42,464 nucleotides of DNA from Actinokineospora sp. NBRC 105648 (GTDB lineage: Bacteria > Actinomycetota > Actinomycetes > Mycobacteriales > Pseudonocardiaceae). How positions within the stretch are numbered: the first letter of the stretch is position 1; each line of letters starts with the position of its first letter. The position numbers were made by a program, and so were the translations under genes. The stretch lies in NCBI RefSeq assembly GCF_030269645.1, contig NZ_BSTR01000062.1, positions 1-42,464 of the forward strand. The letters are read 5' to 3'. This document shows, piece after piece, positions 34,529-42,464 of the stretch. A model generated the notes under the pieces. That model had not been told where the DNA came from and did no database searches. It saw nothing but the letters and a program-made list of their open reading frames with translations.

Positions 34529-34542
34529 GAGAGGGTGTGCGC

Positions 34543-34959
34543 ATGGACTTCGCGGAGCCTGAGGACATTCGGTGGATCCTCGCCCAGTGCCGGACCTGGG
34601 CGGTCGTGGGGCTGGCCGACAACCCCGCCCGAGCCGCGCACGGGGTCGCGCGGTTCCTTCAGCAGCGCGGTAAGCGGATCGTTCCGGTGCACCCGCGCGC
34701 GGAGACCGTCTGGGGGGAAGACGGTTACGCGAGTCTGGCGGACGTCCCGTTCGCCGTGGACTGCGTGGACGTCTTCCGGCGGTCCGAGGACGCGGGCGCG
34801 GTGGCCGACGAGGCGATCGCGATCGGCGCGAAGGCGGTGTGGTTCCAGCTCGGTGTCGTCGACGACGCCGCTGCTGCGCGCGCGGCCGCCGCAGGCCTAC
34901 GGGTCGTGCAGGACCGCTGCCCGGCGATCGAGTGGTCGGCGCTCGGGCCCGCGGCCTAA
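34543..34959 (+). CDS. CoA-binding-domain protein (YccU/YneT-like)
   Basis: A 138-residue single-domain Rossmann protein: WAVVGLADNPARAAHGVARF (nucleotide-binding loop), GKRIVPVHPRAETVWGE and IGAKAVWFQLGVVDD, then VQDRCPAIEW with the conserved Cys of the family. Such CoA-binding proteins are homologous to the succinyl-CoA synthetase alpha N-domain; their cellular role is poorly known. ATG 34543 has GAGAGGG upstream; GTG 34537 is the alternative. Converges with the STAS-domain gene. Confidence 0.88.
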   Translation: MDFAEPEDIRWILAQCRTWAVVGLADNPARAAHGVARFLQQRGKRIVPVHPRAETVWGEDGYASLADVPFAVDCVDVFRRSEDAGAVADEAIAIGAKAVWFQLGVVDDAAAARAAAAGLRVVQDRCPAIEWSALGPAA

Positions 34960-35091
34960 GCGCTGTCCGGCAAGTCGGGTGCGTGACTCCTGGCCGCGCG
35001 GGCGGGAAGCCGCTCGTACCTGGTCTTACTGGGGTTCTCCGTCCATTCGGTCAGGGACCGCGGATAGCGCGTGCCGCTTACCGGACAACGC
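34960..35091. repeat. Inverted repeat spanning the convergent intergenic gap
   Basis: GCGCTGTCCGG (34960-34970) and CCGGACAACGC (35081-35091) are complementary but for one base and sit immediately beside the two convergent stop codons, with 110 bp between. It may be a shared termination structure, or the trace of a small insertion. Confidence 0.5.
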
Positions 35092-35388
35092 CTAGCTGAT
35101 GCCGTCGGTGGTCACCAGCTCGGTCAGGCCGGAGATCTTGAGGACCGGGCCGAGCAGCGGTGTGGCGACCAGCAGCCGGATCCGCTCGGCGTTGACGAAG
35201 AGCACCGTCAGGCCCGCGCTGTCGAGGTAGTCGACGCCGGTCAGGTCGAGCACCAGCGGTTCCTCGCTCGCCGAGGTGAGGGCCTCGGTGAAGGTGTCGG
35301 CGTTGTTCATGTCGATCTCGCCGGTCACGGTGAGCACCGGGCTGCCGTCCTCGCGACGGGAGGTGCTCAGGGTCAGGGGCGTGGTCAT
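35092..35388 (-). CDS. STAS-domain anti-anti-sigma factor
   Basis: A 98-residue single STAS domain similar to SpoIIAA/RsbV. VTGEIDMNNADTFTEAL is the N-terminal strand-helix, and Ser57 in LDSAGLTVLF is the residue phosphorylated by an anti-sigma kinase and dephosphorylated by a SpoIIE-type phosphatase. Its ATG overlaps by four bases the stop of the upstream fusion protein, which carries both a SpoIIE-type phosphatase and an RsbW-like HATPase. The pair therefore forms a self-contained partner-switch. The sigma factor controlled is not in the window. Confidence 0.92.
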   Translation of the reverse strand: MTTPLTLSTSRREDGSPVLTVTGEIDMNNADTFTEALTSASEEPLVLDLTGVDYLDSAGLTVLFVNAERIRLLVATPLLGPVLKISGLTELVTTDGIS

Positions 35389-38300
35389 GCGGGGATCCTC
35401 GCGTGCATGTCAACGGTGGTGCCCACCGTGTTCGACTCGACAGTGACCTGGTCCATCAGGGCGCGCATGAGCGTGATGCCGCGCCCCCGGTGCGGGTTCG
35501 CGGCGGGGTCGGGCAGCTTCCAGGCGCCGGTGTCGGTGACGGTGACCCGCAGGTCGTCGGCGGTCGCGGCGGCGCGCAGCACCACTGTGCCGGTGGCCTG
35601 GCGGTAGCCGTGTTCGATCGCGTTGGCGCACGCCTCGCCTGCGGCCACCAGCACGTCCTGCACCTGCCGCGTCCCCAGGCCCGCCCGCTCCAGCCAACGG
35701 CGCAGGGTGGCGCGGACCGGGGCGAGGCCACCGCTCTCGGCGGGGAAGGTGACCTGCAGCGGCGCCGGGTTCCGGTAGAGCAGCAGGGCGACGTCGTCGT
35801 CGAAGCCCGCCGCCGGGGCGAGCCTGGTCATGATGTGGGTGGCGAGCTCGTCCACCGGGATGGCCCGGCCCTCCTGCACCACCGCCGCCGCCTGGTCCAT
35901 GCCCACGGTCAGCGAGCGCCGCCGCCGTTCGATCAGGCCGTCGGTGTAGAGCAGCAGGGTGGCGCGCGGTGGGAGTGCGTACTCGGCCTGGCCGCGCTCC
36001 GCTGACGGCTGCACGGCCAACGGCAGGGAACGGCCTTCCTGCAACAGCAGCGTGGTGCCGTCGGCCCGGGTGACGATGCCCGGCGGGTGGCCCGCGCTCG
36101 CGTACACCAGGTGGCCGGTCTCCGGATCGAGCACGCCGCAGAAAACCGTCGTGCAGATCGCGCCGGAGAGCCGCGCGGCGAACCGGTCGAGGGCGACCAA
36201 CGTGTTCGCCGGGCCGGTGTCCTGCAACAGCAACGCGCGGCAGGCGCTGCGCAGCTGGCCCATCACGGTCGCCGCCTTCAGGCCCCGGCCGACGCAGTCG
36301 CCCACCACGATGCCGATCCGACCGTCCGGCAGCTCGACCGTGTCGTACCAGTCGCCGCCCACCCCGAGCGGCCGGGTGGCGGGCTCGTAGCGGACCGCGA
36401 AACCGTCGGGCAGGTGCGACGGGCCGAGGATGGCCCGCTGCAACGCCAGCGCGGTCTCCCGCTGCTGATCGATCTGGTGCGCCCGGTGCAGGCCCTGGCC
36501 GAGCCTGCCCGCCAACAGCGCGAGCAAGGTCTGGTCCTCCGCCGAGAACGGCCGGTTCTCCCCCAGGTCGATCCACACCGCGAGCAGTCCGCGCGGGTGC
36601 TCCAGCGTGATCCCCGCGCTGCCCGCCTCCCGCACCGCCACGGTGAGCAGGGGCTCGTCGCGCAGGGCACCGATGGCGTCGCGCAGCGGCCGGGGCAGCC
36701 GTTCCCAGCGGTCCTCGGGGCCGGTCGAGAGGACCTCGGGCTGCTCGGAGTCGCCCAGGGTCACCGCGAGCACCCGGTCGGCCCGCCACAGTTCGCGCAG
36801 CAGCGCCAGGGTGGAGCGCAGCGCGTCGGTCAGGCTCTCCGCCTCCGACACGCGCAGGCTCAACGCCGCCAGGGCGGTCTCGCGCTGCACCGCGTAGTGC
36901 TCGGCGGTGACGTCGCGGAAGGTCCCGACCACGACCCGGCGGCCGGAATCGGGGTCCTCGACCCAGGAGAACGACGCGGCGGCCCAGAGGCGGTGGCCGT
37001 CGCGGTGCTCGACCGGGGCGATGTAGCTGCCCTTGGCCTCCGTCGCGATCTGGCTGAACGCCGCGCTGGTGAGCCGGTAGGCCTCCGGGTCGGTCTCCTG
37101 GTCCGGCCACCACGGGTGCACCGGCCGGTACGGCAGGTCCTCGGGGCCGAAGCCGAGGATGTCGGTGAACGCGGTGTTGATCTCGATGACCGCGCCCTCC
37201 TCGTCGCACACGAAGAACGCCTCTTGCAACGAGTCCACAAGAGCGGTGCGCCACTGCGCGTGGTGGTTGCGCAGGCGGGACAGCTCAACGTTCGCGCGCA
37301 CTCGGGCCAAGAGGTCCGCCGCAGCGAAGGGCTTGACCAGGTAATCATCGGCGCCCGCGGCAAGACCTTCGATGGAAGCCTCTTGCCCCGCGCGCGCGGA
37401 CAGCAACAACACCGGTACACCAGCCGTTCGCGACTCCGCGCGCAGTGCGGTCACGAGGGAGAGACCGTCCAGGCGCGGCATCATCACGTCGCTGACCACA
37501 AGGTCCGGGGCGTTCGCGCGGACCTGTTCCAACGCCTCCTGCCCGTCCACGACCGCGGTGACCTGGTACCCGCCGGAGCGGAGCAGCCGCGTGAGGTACT
37601 GGAGCATGTCGGCGTTGTCGTCGGCGACCAAGACCCGGGCGGGTTTGCTCGGACCAAGCGCCGACGCGGGGACCGCGCCACCGACGACTACCGAACCCGC
37701 GAGGTCGTCGCTGTCATCGCGCTCGCCGTCGGGCAGCCAGCGCAACGCCTCTTGCACATACGGGTCCGCGCTGGCGAAGACCGCGTCCTGCGCGCCCGCC
37801 GGAACAACGTCCTCGGCGGGGAGGTGCTCCACACCCAACGGCAGCCGGATGGCGAACGAAGTGCCTTCGCCCGCGGTGCTGCTCGCGGTGATCGTGCCGC
37901 CGTGCAACCCGACCAGCTCGCGGACGAGCGCCAACCCGATGCCACTGCCCTCGTTGGACCGCGACCGCGCGCTGTGGATGCGGTGGAAGCGCTCGAAGAG
38001 CCGGGGCAGTTCGTTCTCGGCGACCCCGATGCCGGTGTCGGCGACGGTGACCACGGCGTGCTCGCCGTCGCGGGCGACCGACACCCGGACCGAGCCGTCG
38101 AAGGTGAACTTCACCGCGTTGGACAGCAGGTTGAGGATCACCTTCTCCCACATGCCGCGGTCGATGTGCACCGGCTCCCCCAGCGGCGGGCAGTCGACCT
38201 CGAAGGCCAGGCCCGCCTTCTCCACCGCCGAGCGGAACACGCTGGCCAGCTCCGCGGTGACCGCCGAGAGGTCGACCGGCTCGTACCGGGCGCGCATCCG

Positions 38301-39515
38301 GCCCGCCTCGATCCGGGAGAAGTCGAGCAGTGTGTTCACCAGCTTGCCGAGCCGCAAACCGTTGCGGTACATCACGTCCAGCTCTTCGCGGACCCGCTCG
38401 TCGGCGTCGGCGAGCACCCCGCGCAGCTCCTGCAGCGGACCCATGATCAGCGTCAGCGGGGTGCGGAACTCGTGGCTGACGTTGGAGAAGAACAGCGTCT
38501 TGGCCCGGTCGAGCTCGGCGAGCTCCTCGGCCCGGCGCTGCTGGGCCTCATAGGCGATGGCGGCGTTGACCAGGTCGGCGGTCTGCCGGGCGACCAGGGT
38601 CAGGAACGACCGGTACGCCTCGTCGAGCGCGCGGCGCACGCTGACCGCGAGGACGACCACGCCGATCGTCTGCCCGCCGGTCTCACCCGAGAGCGGCAGC
38701 ACCACCGCGCTGGTCGGGGTGGTCTGCCAACCGCCGGAGGGCAGCGGCGGGAACCGGTCGGCGACGTCGGTGACGGTGATCGGCTCGCCGGTGCGCAGCA
38801 CCTCGTCGACCGGCCAGCCGTGCGGCCCGTGGGCCACCGTCAGCGGATCGGTCTCGCGCGGCCCGAGGGCGGCTAGGGCGAGCTCGTCGGTCCCCGGTTT
38901 GCGCAGGTAGATCGCGATGAACGGGACGTCCTCGGCGCCGAGCACATCGGCCACCAGCCGACACGCCTCGGCGACGCTGCGGGCCCGGCCCGCCTGGGCG
39001 CCGAGGTCCTGCAGGACGCCCAGCCGCCGCTCCCCCACGACCCGCTCGGTGGTGTCGCTGACCGCGGTGAACACGCCGCGGACGGTGCCCTCGTCGTCCT
39101 GCAGCGGGCTGTAGGAGTAGGTCCAGTAGGTCTCCTCCCAGTACCCGTGCCGCGACATCGGCAGCATCAGGTCCTCGGACCAGGTGGCCTCGCCGGAGGT
39201 CATGACGGACTCCAGCATCGGGCCGATGATGTGCCAGATCTCGGCCCAGACCTCCTCCCCCGGCTTGCCCAGCGCCGGGTGGTTGGTGCCCAGCAGCGGC
39301 AGGTAGGCGTCGTTGTAGAGGAAGCGCAGCCGCGGTCCCCACCAGACGATCATCGGGAACCGGGAGGTCAGGCAGATCCGCACCGCCGTGCCGAGGCTGG
39401 CGGGCCAGTCCTGCGGGCTGCCCATCGCCGAGTCCGACCACGGGTGTGCCCGCATCCGGCGCGCCATCTCGCTGCCCCCGGGGAACACGAGGTCGCCCGG
39501 CTTCTCATCCCGCAC
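35385..39515 (-). CDS. Hybrid sensor kinase/receiver/SpoIIE phosphatase/RsbW-like fusion
   Basis: A ~1376-residue cytoplasmic signalling protein. In order: PAS-like domain (about 40-155; WSDSAMGSPQDWP, IVWWGPRLRFLYNDAY), GAF (about 165-320), HisKA with His348 (SNVSHEFRTPLTLI), HATPase (about 435-560; NAVKFT, ADTGIGV, GSGIGLALV), receiver with Asp676 (LVVSDVMMPRLDG), PAS (about 750-870), GAF (about 880-1010), PP2C/SpoIIE (GGDWYD near 1053-1058, GDCVGRG, FDDDVALL), and C-terminal RsbW-like HATPase (GEACANAIEHGY, RGRGITLMRAL). GTG 39515 fits the family's usual N-terminus; ATG 39467 or an upstream start are possible. Translationally coupled to the STAS gene. One polypeptide combines two-component and partner-switching logic. 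Confidence 0.9.
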   Translation of the reverse strand: MRDEKPGDLVFPGGSEMARRMRAHPWSDSAMGSPQDWPASLGTAVRICLTSRFPMIVWWGPRLRFLYNDAYLPLLGTNHPALGKPGEEVWAEIWHIIGPMLESVMTSGEATWSEDLMLPMSRHGYWEETYWTYSYSPLQDDEGTVRGVFTAVSDTTERVVGERRLGVLQDLGAQAGRARSVAEACRLVADVLGAEDVPFIAIYLRKPGTDELALAALGPRETDPLTVAHGPHGWPVDEVLRTGEPITVTDVADRFPPLPSGGWQTTPTSAVVLPLSGETGGQTIGVVVLAVSVRRALDEAYRSFLTLVARQTADLVNAAIAYEAQQRRAEELAELDRAKTLFFSNVSHEFRTPLTLIMGPLQELRGVLADADERVREELDVMYRNGLRLGKLVNTLLDFSRIEAGRMRARYEPVDLSAVTAELASVFRSAVEKAGLAFEVDCPPLGEPVHIDRGMWEKVILNLLSNAVKFTFDGSVRVSVARDGEHAVVTVADTGIGVAENELPRLFERFHRIHSARSRSNEGSGIGLALVRELVGLHGGTITASSTAGEGTSFAIRLPLGVEHLPAEDVVPAGAQDAVFASADPYVQEALRWLPDGERDDSDDLAGSVVVGGAVPASALGPSKPARVLVADDNADMLQYLTRLLRSGGYQVTAVVDGQEALEQVRANAPDLVVSDVMMPRLDGLSLVTALRAESRTAGVPVLLLSARAGQEASIEGLAAGADDYLVKPFAAADLLARVRANVELSRLRNHHAQWRTALVDSLQEAFFVCDEEGAVIEINTAFTDILGFGPEDLPYRPVHPWWPDQETDPEAYRLTSAAFSQIATEAKGSYIAPVEHRDGHRLWAAASFSWVEDPDSGRRVVVGTFRDVTAEHYAVQRETALAALSLRVSEAESLTDALRSTLALLRELWRADRVLAVTLGDSEQPEVLSTGPEDRWERLPRPLRDAIGALRDEPLLTVAVREAGSAGITLEHPRGLLAVWIDLGENRPFSAEDQTLLALLAGRLGQGLHRAHQIDQQRETALALQRAILGPSHLPDGFAVRYEPATRPLGVGGDWYDTVELPDGRIGIVVGDCVGRGLKAATVMGQLRSACRALLLQDTGPANTLVALDRFAARLSGAICTTVFCGVLDPETGHLVYASAGHPPGIVTRADGTTLLLQEGRSLPLAVQPSAERGQAEYALPPRATLLLYTDGLIERRRRSLTVGMDQAAAVVQEGRAIPVDELATHIMTRLAPAAGFDDDVALLLYRNPAPLQVTFPAESGGLAPVRATLRRWLERAGLGTRQVQDVLVAAGEACANAIEHGYRQATGTVVLRAAATADDLRVTVTDTGAWKLPDPAANPHRGRGITLMRALMDQVTVESNTVGTTVDMHARIPA

Positions 39516-39639
39516 GAGGAGACAATACGGTGAGCCCCGGCGCGCCGCCGGAACACGGTGAACCCCGCCCGAGCCGATCCCGCCCAGTGGCCTCCGGTGC
39601 CTCGGACAGGCACCTCGCACCGGGCCGCGCCGCCGCAGT

Positions 39640-39658
39640 GCCGCCGCCGAGCGGCGGC
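39640..39658 (-). terminator. GC hairpin downstream of the META lipoprotein gene
   Basis: GCCGCCGC (39640-39647) and GCGGCGGC (39651-39658) pair around a 3-nt loop, 13 bp past the minus-strand stop at 39672. No T-run follows, as often in actinomycetes. Confidence 0.5.
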
Positions 39659-39671
39659 GGCCCGTCCGGGC

Positions 39672-40460
39672 TCACGGCTCCAGGCGCAGGATCAGGGACT
39701 TGGCCCCCTTGGTCAGGGTGAGCGCCCGGCCCTCGATCGAGTAGGCCACCTCGCCCTCGACCACCGCCACCACGGCGCTCTCCAACACCCCGCGGTCGTC
39801 CGCACAGGCCATCCTGGTCAGGATCGGCGCCTCGATCACCAGGGTCTGGCCGTTCTTCTTGTACGGCGCGGACCCGCTGTTGCAGCCGGTCTCGATGGCC
39901 ACGGTGTCCGCGCTGAAGCTGAGCGACGCGGTCGCGGTGCCCGGGGGCGAGGAGGCGGTCGGGCCGTCGGTCAGCGAGTCGACCGTCCAGCGGGCACCCT
40001 CCAGCGGGGCGGTCCTCTGCTCGGCGAGCACGATGCTCGTGGTGGTCTTGGCCAGGGTGAGCTGTTCGCCGTCGAGCTTCCAGGCCGGCTTCGCCTCGAG
40101 GAACCCCACCAGCCAGGCGTCCTGGTCGTGCCGTGGCTGGTCGCAGCCCATCTCGGTGGTGGCCAGGCTCCCCACGTCGAGGGTGCCGCCGGTCAGGTCC
40201 ACCCGGCCGGAGATGGTGTTGCAGCCGGCGTTGGCGACCAGGGCGCCCTCGGCGAACCCGATGGTCAGCGTGGTCCCGGCGACCAGGGCCCGCGGCGCGG
40301 CCACCGAGGCGGTGAAGGTGCGGCCGTCCGGCGTGGGACCGATCTGGGTGGTCGGCCCAGGACCGGCACCCGGGTCGGTCCGGGTCCCCGCCTGCGCACA
40401 GCTGACCAGGACCAGGGCGGACGCGGCGGTCACGCCGATGCTCAGGAGTCGACTTCGCAT
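39672..40460 (-). CDS. META-domain lipoprotein (HslJ-like)
   Basis: A 262-residue lipoprotein: signal RSRLLSIGVTAASALVLVSC with lipidation Cys21. Two META/HslJ-like domains are apparent. The first (about 45-140) has FAEGALVANAGCNTISGRVD and the second (about 150-255) has SADTVAIETGCNSGSAPY, both with the GCN motif and a later Cys (EMGCDQ, RMACAD) likely to form a disulfide. META domains occur in proteins linked with stress or motility, but biochemical function is unknown. It is encoded behind the large kinase start region and runs divergently from the DinB-like gene, with 94 bp between starts. Confidence 0.85.
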   Translation of the reverse strand: MRSRLLSIGVTAASALVLVSCAQAGTRTDPGAGPGPTTQIGPTPDGRTFTASVAAPRALVAGTTLTIGFAEGALVANAGCNTISGRVDLTGGTLDVGSLATTEMGCDQPRHDQDAWLVGFLEAKPAWKLDGEQLTLAKTTTSIVLAEQRTAPLEGARWTVDSLTDGPTASSPPGTATASLSFSADTVAIETGCNSGSAPYKKNGQTLVIEAPILTRMACADDRGVLESAVVAVVEGEVAYSIEGRALTLTKGAKSLILRLEP

Positions 40461-40554
40461 GTACCGGGGACGGAACGAACCGGTTCCCGGGTTGTCCGGT
40501 TCGGCCGGATTAATTCCGACGCTCCCCCACCCGGGCTCGGGTACGGTCCGCCGA

Positions 40555-41208
40555 ATGGCTGCCGAACACCCCGGGCCGGTCACCTCGGCCGACGTGGACA
40601 CCGCTGTGCACCTGCTCGTCGACACCGCGAGCACGGCGCTGGACGCCGATTGGGATGCCCCGGCCGGGGCCCTGGACTGGAGCTGCTGGGAGACCTGCGA
40701 ACACCTCGCCGACAGCCTGTTCTACTACGCCGCCCAGTTGTCCCCGCGGGTACCGCCCGCCGACGCGCCCGTCCCGATGGGCTGGGCGAAGCGCAGGCCG
40801 GGCGGTCCCGAGAACCTGATCTTCGCCGACCGCGAGGCGGGCCCGGCAGGCGTGCTGCGCGTGGTCGAGGTGTGCGGCGCACTGCTGGTGGCGATGGTCG
40901 ATACCCGACCGCCGTCCACGCGCGCGCACCACGTCTTCGGCCAGTCCGACCCCGAGGGCTTCGCGGCGATGGGGATCGTGGAGACCCTCGTGCACGCCCA
41001 GGACGTCTTCGACGGCCTCGGCCTGGACTGGGAGCCGCCCGCCGCGGTCTGCGCGCGCACGCTGGCCAGGCTGTTCCCCAACACCCCGCCGGACACCGAC
41101 CCCTGGCAGGCGCTGCTCTGGGTGACCGGCCGCACGGAACTGCCCGGACGCCCCCGACTCACCGACTGGCGCTGGTACGGCACACCCCATAAGTCCACTG
41201 TGGACTAG
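40555..41208 (+). CDS. DinB/MDMPI-like four-helix-bundle protein
   Basis: A 217-residue protein of the maleylpyruvate isomerase N-terminal/DinB superfamily. LDWSCWETCEHLADSLFYYA supplies a candidate His ligand near residue 50, and GIVETLVHAQDVFDGL supplies the Glu/His pair spaced four apart. It thus keeps the likely metal site of mycothiol-dependent enzymes. Substrate unknown. No strong ribosome site precedes ATG 40555. A relative is encoded at 2900-3529 but with low similarity. Confidence 0.75.
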   Translation: MAAEHPGPVTSADVDTAVHLLVDTASTALDADWDAPAGALDWSCWETCEHLADSLFYYAAQLSPRVPPADAPVPMGWAKRRPGGPENLIFADREAGPAGVLRVVEVCGALLVAMVDTRPPSTRAHHVFGQSDPEGFAAMGIVETLVHAQDVFDGLGLDWEPPAAVCARTLARLFPNTPPDTDPWQALLWVTGRTELPGRPRLTDWRWYGTPHKSTVD

Positions 41209-41340
41209 TCTGTTCTGTTCGGCACCAAGCGAATCGAGCAATCCCCTGTGCGCGGTCACAGCACGCGCTACCATCGCTGAGATGGTGGCGCCGCATTCCG
41301 ACTGCCGGCGTCCAGCCGATCGCCAGGGGGTACGGAAACT

Positions 41341-42018
41341 ATGCGCGCGCTCAGGAAAGTCGCGGCCGCAGTGCTGCTGGCCGCCTCATCGGCAGTAGTG
41401 ACCCAACAACAAGCCGGCGCGGAAGCGGATGGCGCGACCGCCACCCACCTGCCGCCCTACTTCGCCGTGATCAGACCGGTCACCGCACAACGACTCGGCA
41501 AGAGCTGGCGCCCCGGCTGCCCGGTCGGACCGGAGAACCTGCGGCTGATCACCCTCACCACCCTCGGCTTCGACGGCCGGGCCCACCGCGGCGAACTCGT
41601 CGTCGCCGACGCTGTGGCACCGGAGACAGTCCGCATCTTCGGCGACCTGTACCGCCACCGTTTCCCCATCGAACGGATGGAAACGGTAGAGAAGTACGAC
41701 GCAGATGATGACGCGTCCATGGCAGCCAACAACACTTCCGCCTTCAACTGCCGCCCAATCACCGGCGGCACCGAGTGGTCAAACCACTCCTACGGCCGAG
41801 CAGTGGACATCAACCCGGTCCAGAACCCGTACATCTCCGGCAGTGGTGCTGTGTACCCACCCAACGGCGCCCCGTACGTCGACCGCACCCGGACAGACCC
41901 CGGCCTGATCCACGCCGGCGACCACACGGTGCGCACGTTCGCCAGGCACGGCTGGGACTGGGGCGGCACTTGGACCACTCCGATCGACTACCAACACTTC
42001 GAGAAGCCCCGATCCTGA
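41341..42018 (+). CDS. Secreted M15-type peptidase (D-Ala-D-Ala carboxypeptidase-like)
   Basis: A 225-residue exported protein. The signal peptide is RALRKVAAAVLLAASSAV with cleavage near QAGAEA. The C-terminal half is an M15C-like metallopeptidase: SNHSYGRAVDINPVQNPYI gives zinc ligands His149 and Asp156, and DYQHF gives Asp216 and His219. The DDASMAANNTSAFNCRPITG stretch before it is typical of this actinobacterial group. It probably cleaves cell-wall peptides. AGGGGG lies upstream of ATG 41341. The 132-bp leader was checked for a c-di-AMP riboswitch, which regulates some wall hydrolases, but no convincing match was seen. Confidence 0.9.
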   Translation: MRALRKVAAAVLLAASSAVVTQQQAGAEADGATATHLPPYFAVIRPVTAQRLGKSWRPGCPVGPENLRLITLTTLGFDGRAHRGELVVADAVAPETVRIFGDLYRHRFPIERMETVEKYDADDDASMAANNTSAFNCRPITGGTEWSNHSYGRAVDINPVQNPYISGSGAVYPPNGAPYVDRTRTDPGLIHAGDHTVRTFARHGWDWGGTWTTPIDYQHFEKPRS

Positions 42019-42210
42019 CACCACCAGCACTTCCAGAAAGCTCCTCACCACCCTCATCACCCCTAGCCCCAGTCCCAGCCCCAGCCCTTGCCCTGCCCTG
42101 CCCTGCCCTAGTCTTGCCCTTACCCTTGCCACCTGCCTCCTCCCTCGCCTCTCCCTTTTCACTTCCCCCTTGCCATTTCTTTTTCTCTTGCATCTTCCCT
42201 TCAATCCCTA
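42019..42210 (+). other. Pyrimidine-rich intergenic tract
   Basis: About 190 bp strongly biased to C/T on the plus strand, including a short TGCCC tandem run (about 42088-42120). Together with element D it fills the gene-free end of the window. A similar tract lies at 32896-33090, also before a palindromic element. Confidence 0.6.
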
Positions 42211-42249
42211 AAAGCCGTTCCGCTGGTACGCAAGACCCGTTACGTTTGT

Positions 42250-42388
42250 GCTCGATTGGGTGGACTGCCTTCGTGTGGGGGGAGAGCACCGCTAAACTTG
42301 CCGTGTGGTGGGGATGCCCTTCACCCCACGCTTTTCCCCACCGCGGTGCTCTAGGGGCCCCGCGCGAAGGTAGTCCAGCCAATCGAGC
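42250..42388 (-). repeat. Palindromic dispersed element, copy D (139 bp, inverted)
   Basis: Inverted relative to A, B and C. Outer arms are GCTCGATTGGGTGGACTGCC (from 42250) and GGTAGTCCAGCCAATCGAGC (to 42388), which pair with two mismatches. They differ from the B/C arms at the same positions on both sides. Read on the minus strand the core matches B almost base for base, including GGGCATCCCCACC and AGTTTAGCGG. The tail GCACAAACGTAACGGGTCTT lies on the plus-strand left side, down to about 42220, as expected from the inversion. Confidence 0.9.
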
Positions 42389-42464
42389 CCCGCTCTTACT
42401 CGGGCAGCTCGTGGGGTGTGCCGCACGCCGACCTACGGTCGACCGTCTTCGGCGGCTCATCGCT

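Noticed and set aside
36087..38876. A 929-codon plus-strand open frame opposite the large kinase gene
   Set aside because: It is the GC-biased antisense shadow of 35385-39515; its translation is Arg/Gly/Pro/Asp-rich with no domain, while the minus strand encodes intact HisKA, receiver and SpoIIE motifs.
41209..41340. Possible c-di-AMP (ydaO-type) riboswitch before the M15 peptidase gene
   Set aside because: The expected conserved segments could not be found by eye; the leader is short and only a ribosome site is clear. A covariance-model scan would decide.

Overview
The window is high-GC DNA of an actinomycete, most likely a member of the Pseudonocardiales. Supporting signs are strong GC bias at third codon positions, many GTG starts, mycothiol-dependent (MDMPI/DinB-like) enzymes, a large SpoIIE-type regulator and actinobacterial PHO-box-like sites. 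The family-level assignment is an inference. No rRNA, tRNA, CRISPR array or insertion sequence was recognised.

Layout. (1) 319-4944: a two-component pair (HisKA_3 kinase and NarL-type regulator), a DUF2306 membrane protein, an MDMPI-family enzyme and an NmrA-like oxidoreductase. (2) 5050-15862: a Pst-type phosphate transport region. It holds pstB, a secreted binding protein, a small secreted protein, and a coupled minus-strand operon pstC-pstA-PBP-PBP-sortase. Both operon-encoded binding proteins have a C-terminal membrane anchor, and the sortase-like protein has lost both its catalytic His and Cys. PHO-box-like repeats lie near pstB and pstC. (3) 16330-25282: a small secreted protein, an AraC-type regulator, a secreted intradiol dioxygenase fused to a carbohydrate-binding module, a caspase-TPR protein, an AbiEi/AbiEii-type toxin-antitoxin pair and an aldehyde dehydrogenase. 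(4) 25978-32895: an eight-gene, same-strand, partly overlapping biosynthetic operon. It encodes a free-standing adenylation protein, a carrier protein, an ectoine-synthase-like cupin, an acyl-CoA-dehydrogenase-like flavoprotein, a transglutaminase-like protein, a TrpB2-like PLP enzyme, an EamA exporter and an AMDase/EutA-like protein. There is no ectA, ectB, condensation domain or thioesterase. This is the best candidate for an undescribed system: a small NRPS-like pathway that may make an ectoine-like cyclic amidine from a carrier-bound amino acid. (5) 33662-42018: an NmrA-like protein divergent from a CoA-binding protein, a STAS protein translationally coupled to a ~1376-residue kinase/receiver/SpoIIE/HATPase fusion, a META-domain lipoprotein, a second DinB/MDMPI-like protein and a secreted M15-type peptidase.

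Long intergenic stretches hold a dispersed ~140-bp palindromic element: a partial copy at 1-97 and full copies at 16780-16919, 33264-33401 and 42250-42388 (inverted). Its arms change together between copies, so pairing is conserved while sequence is not. A conserved tail follows every copy, and unrelated tandem repeats follow three of them. The copies bound regions 2-5 almost like punctuation. A separate 24-bp perfect inverted repeat follows the biosynthetic operon.
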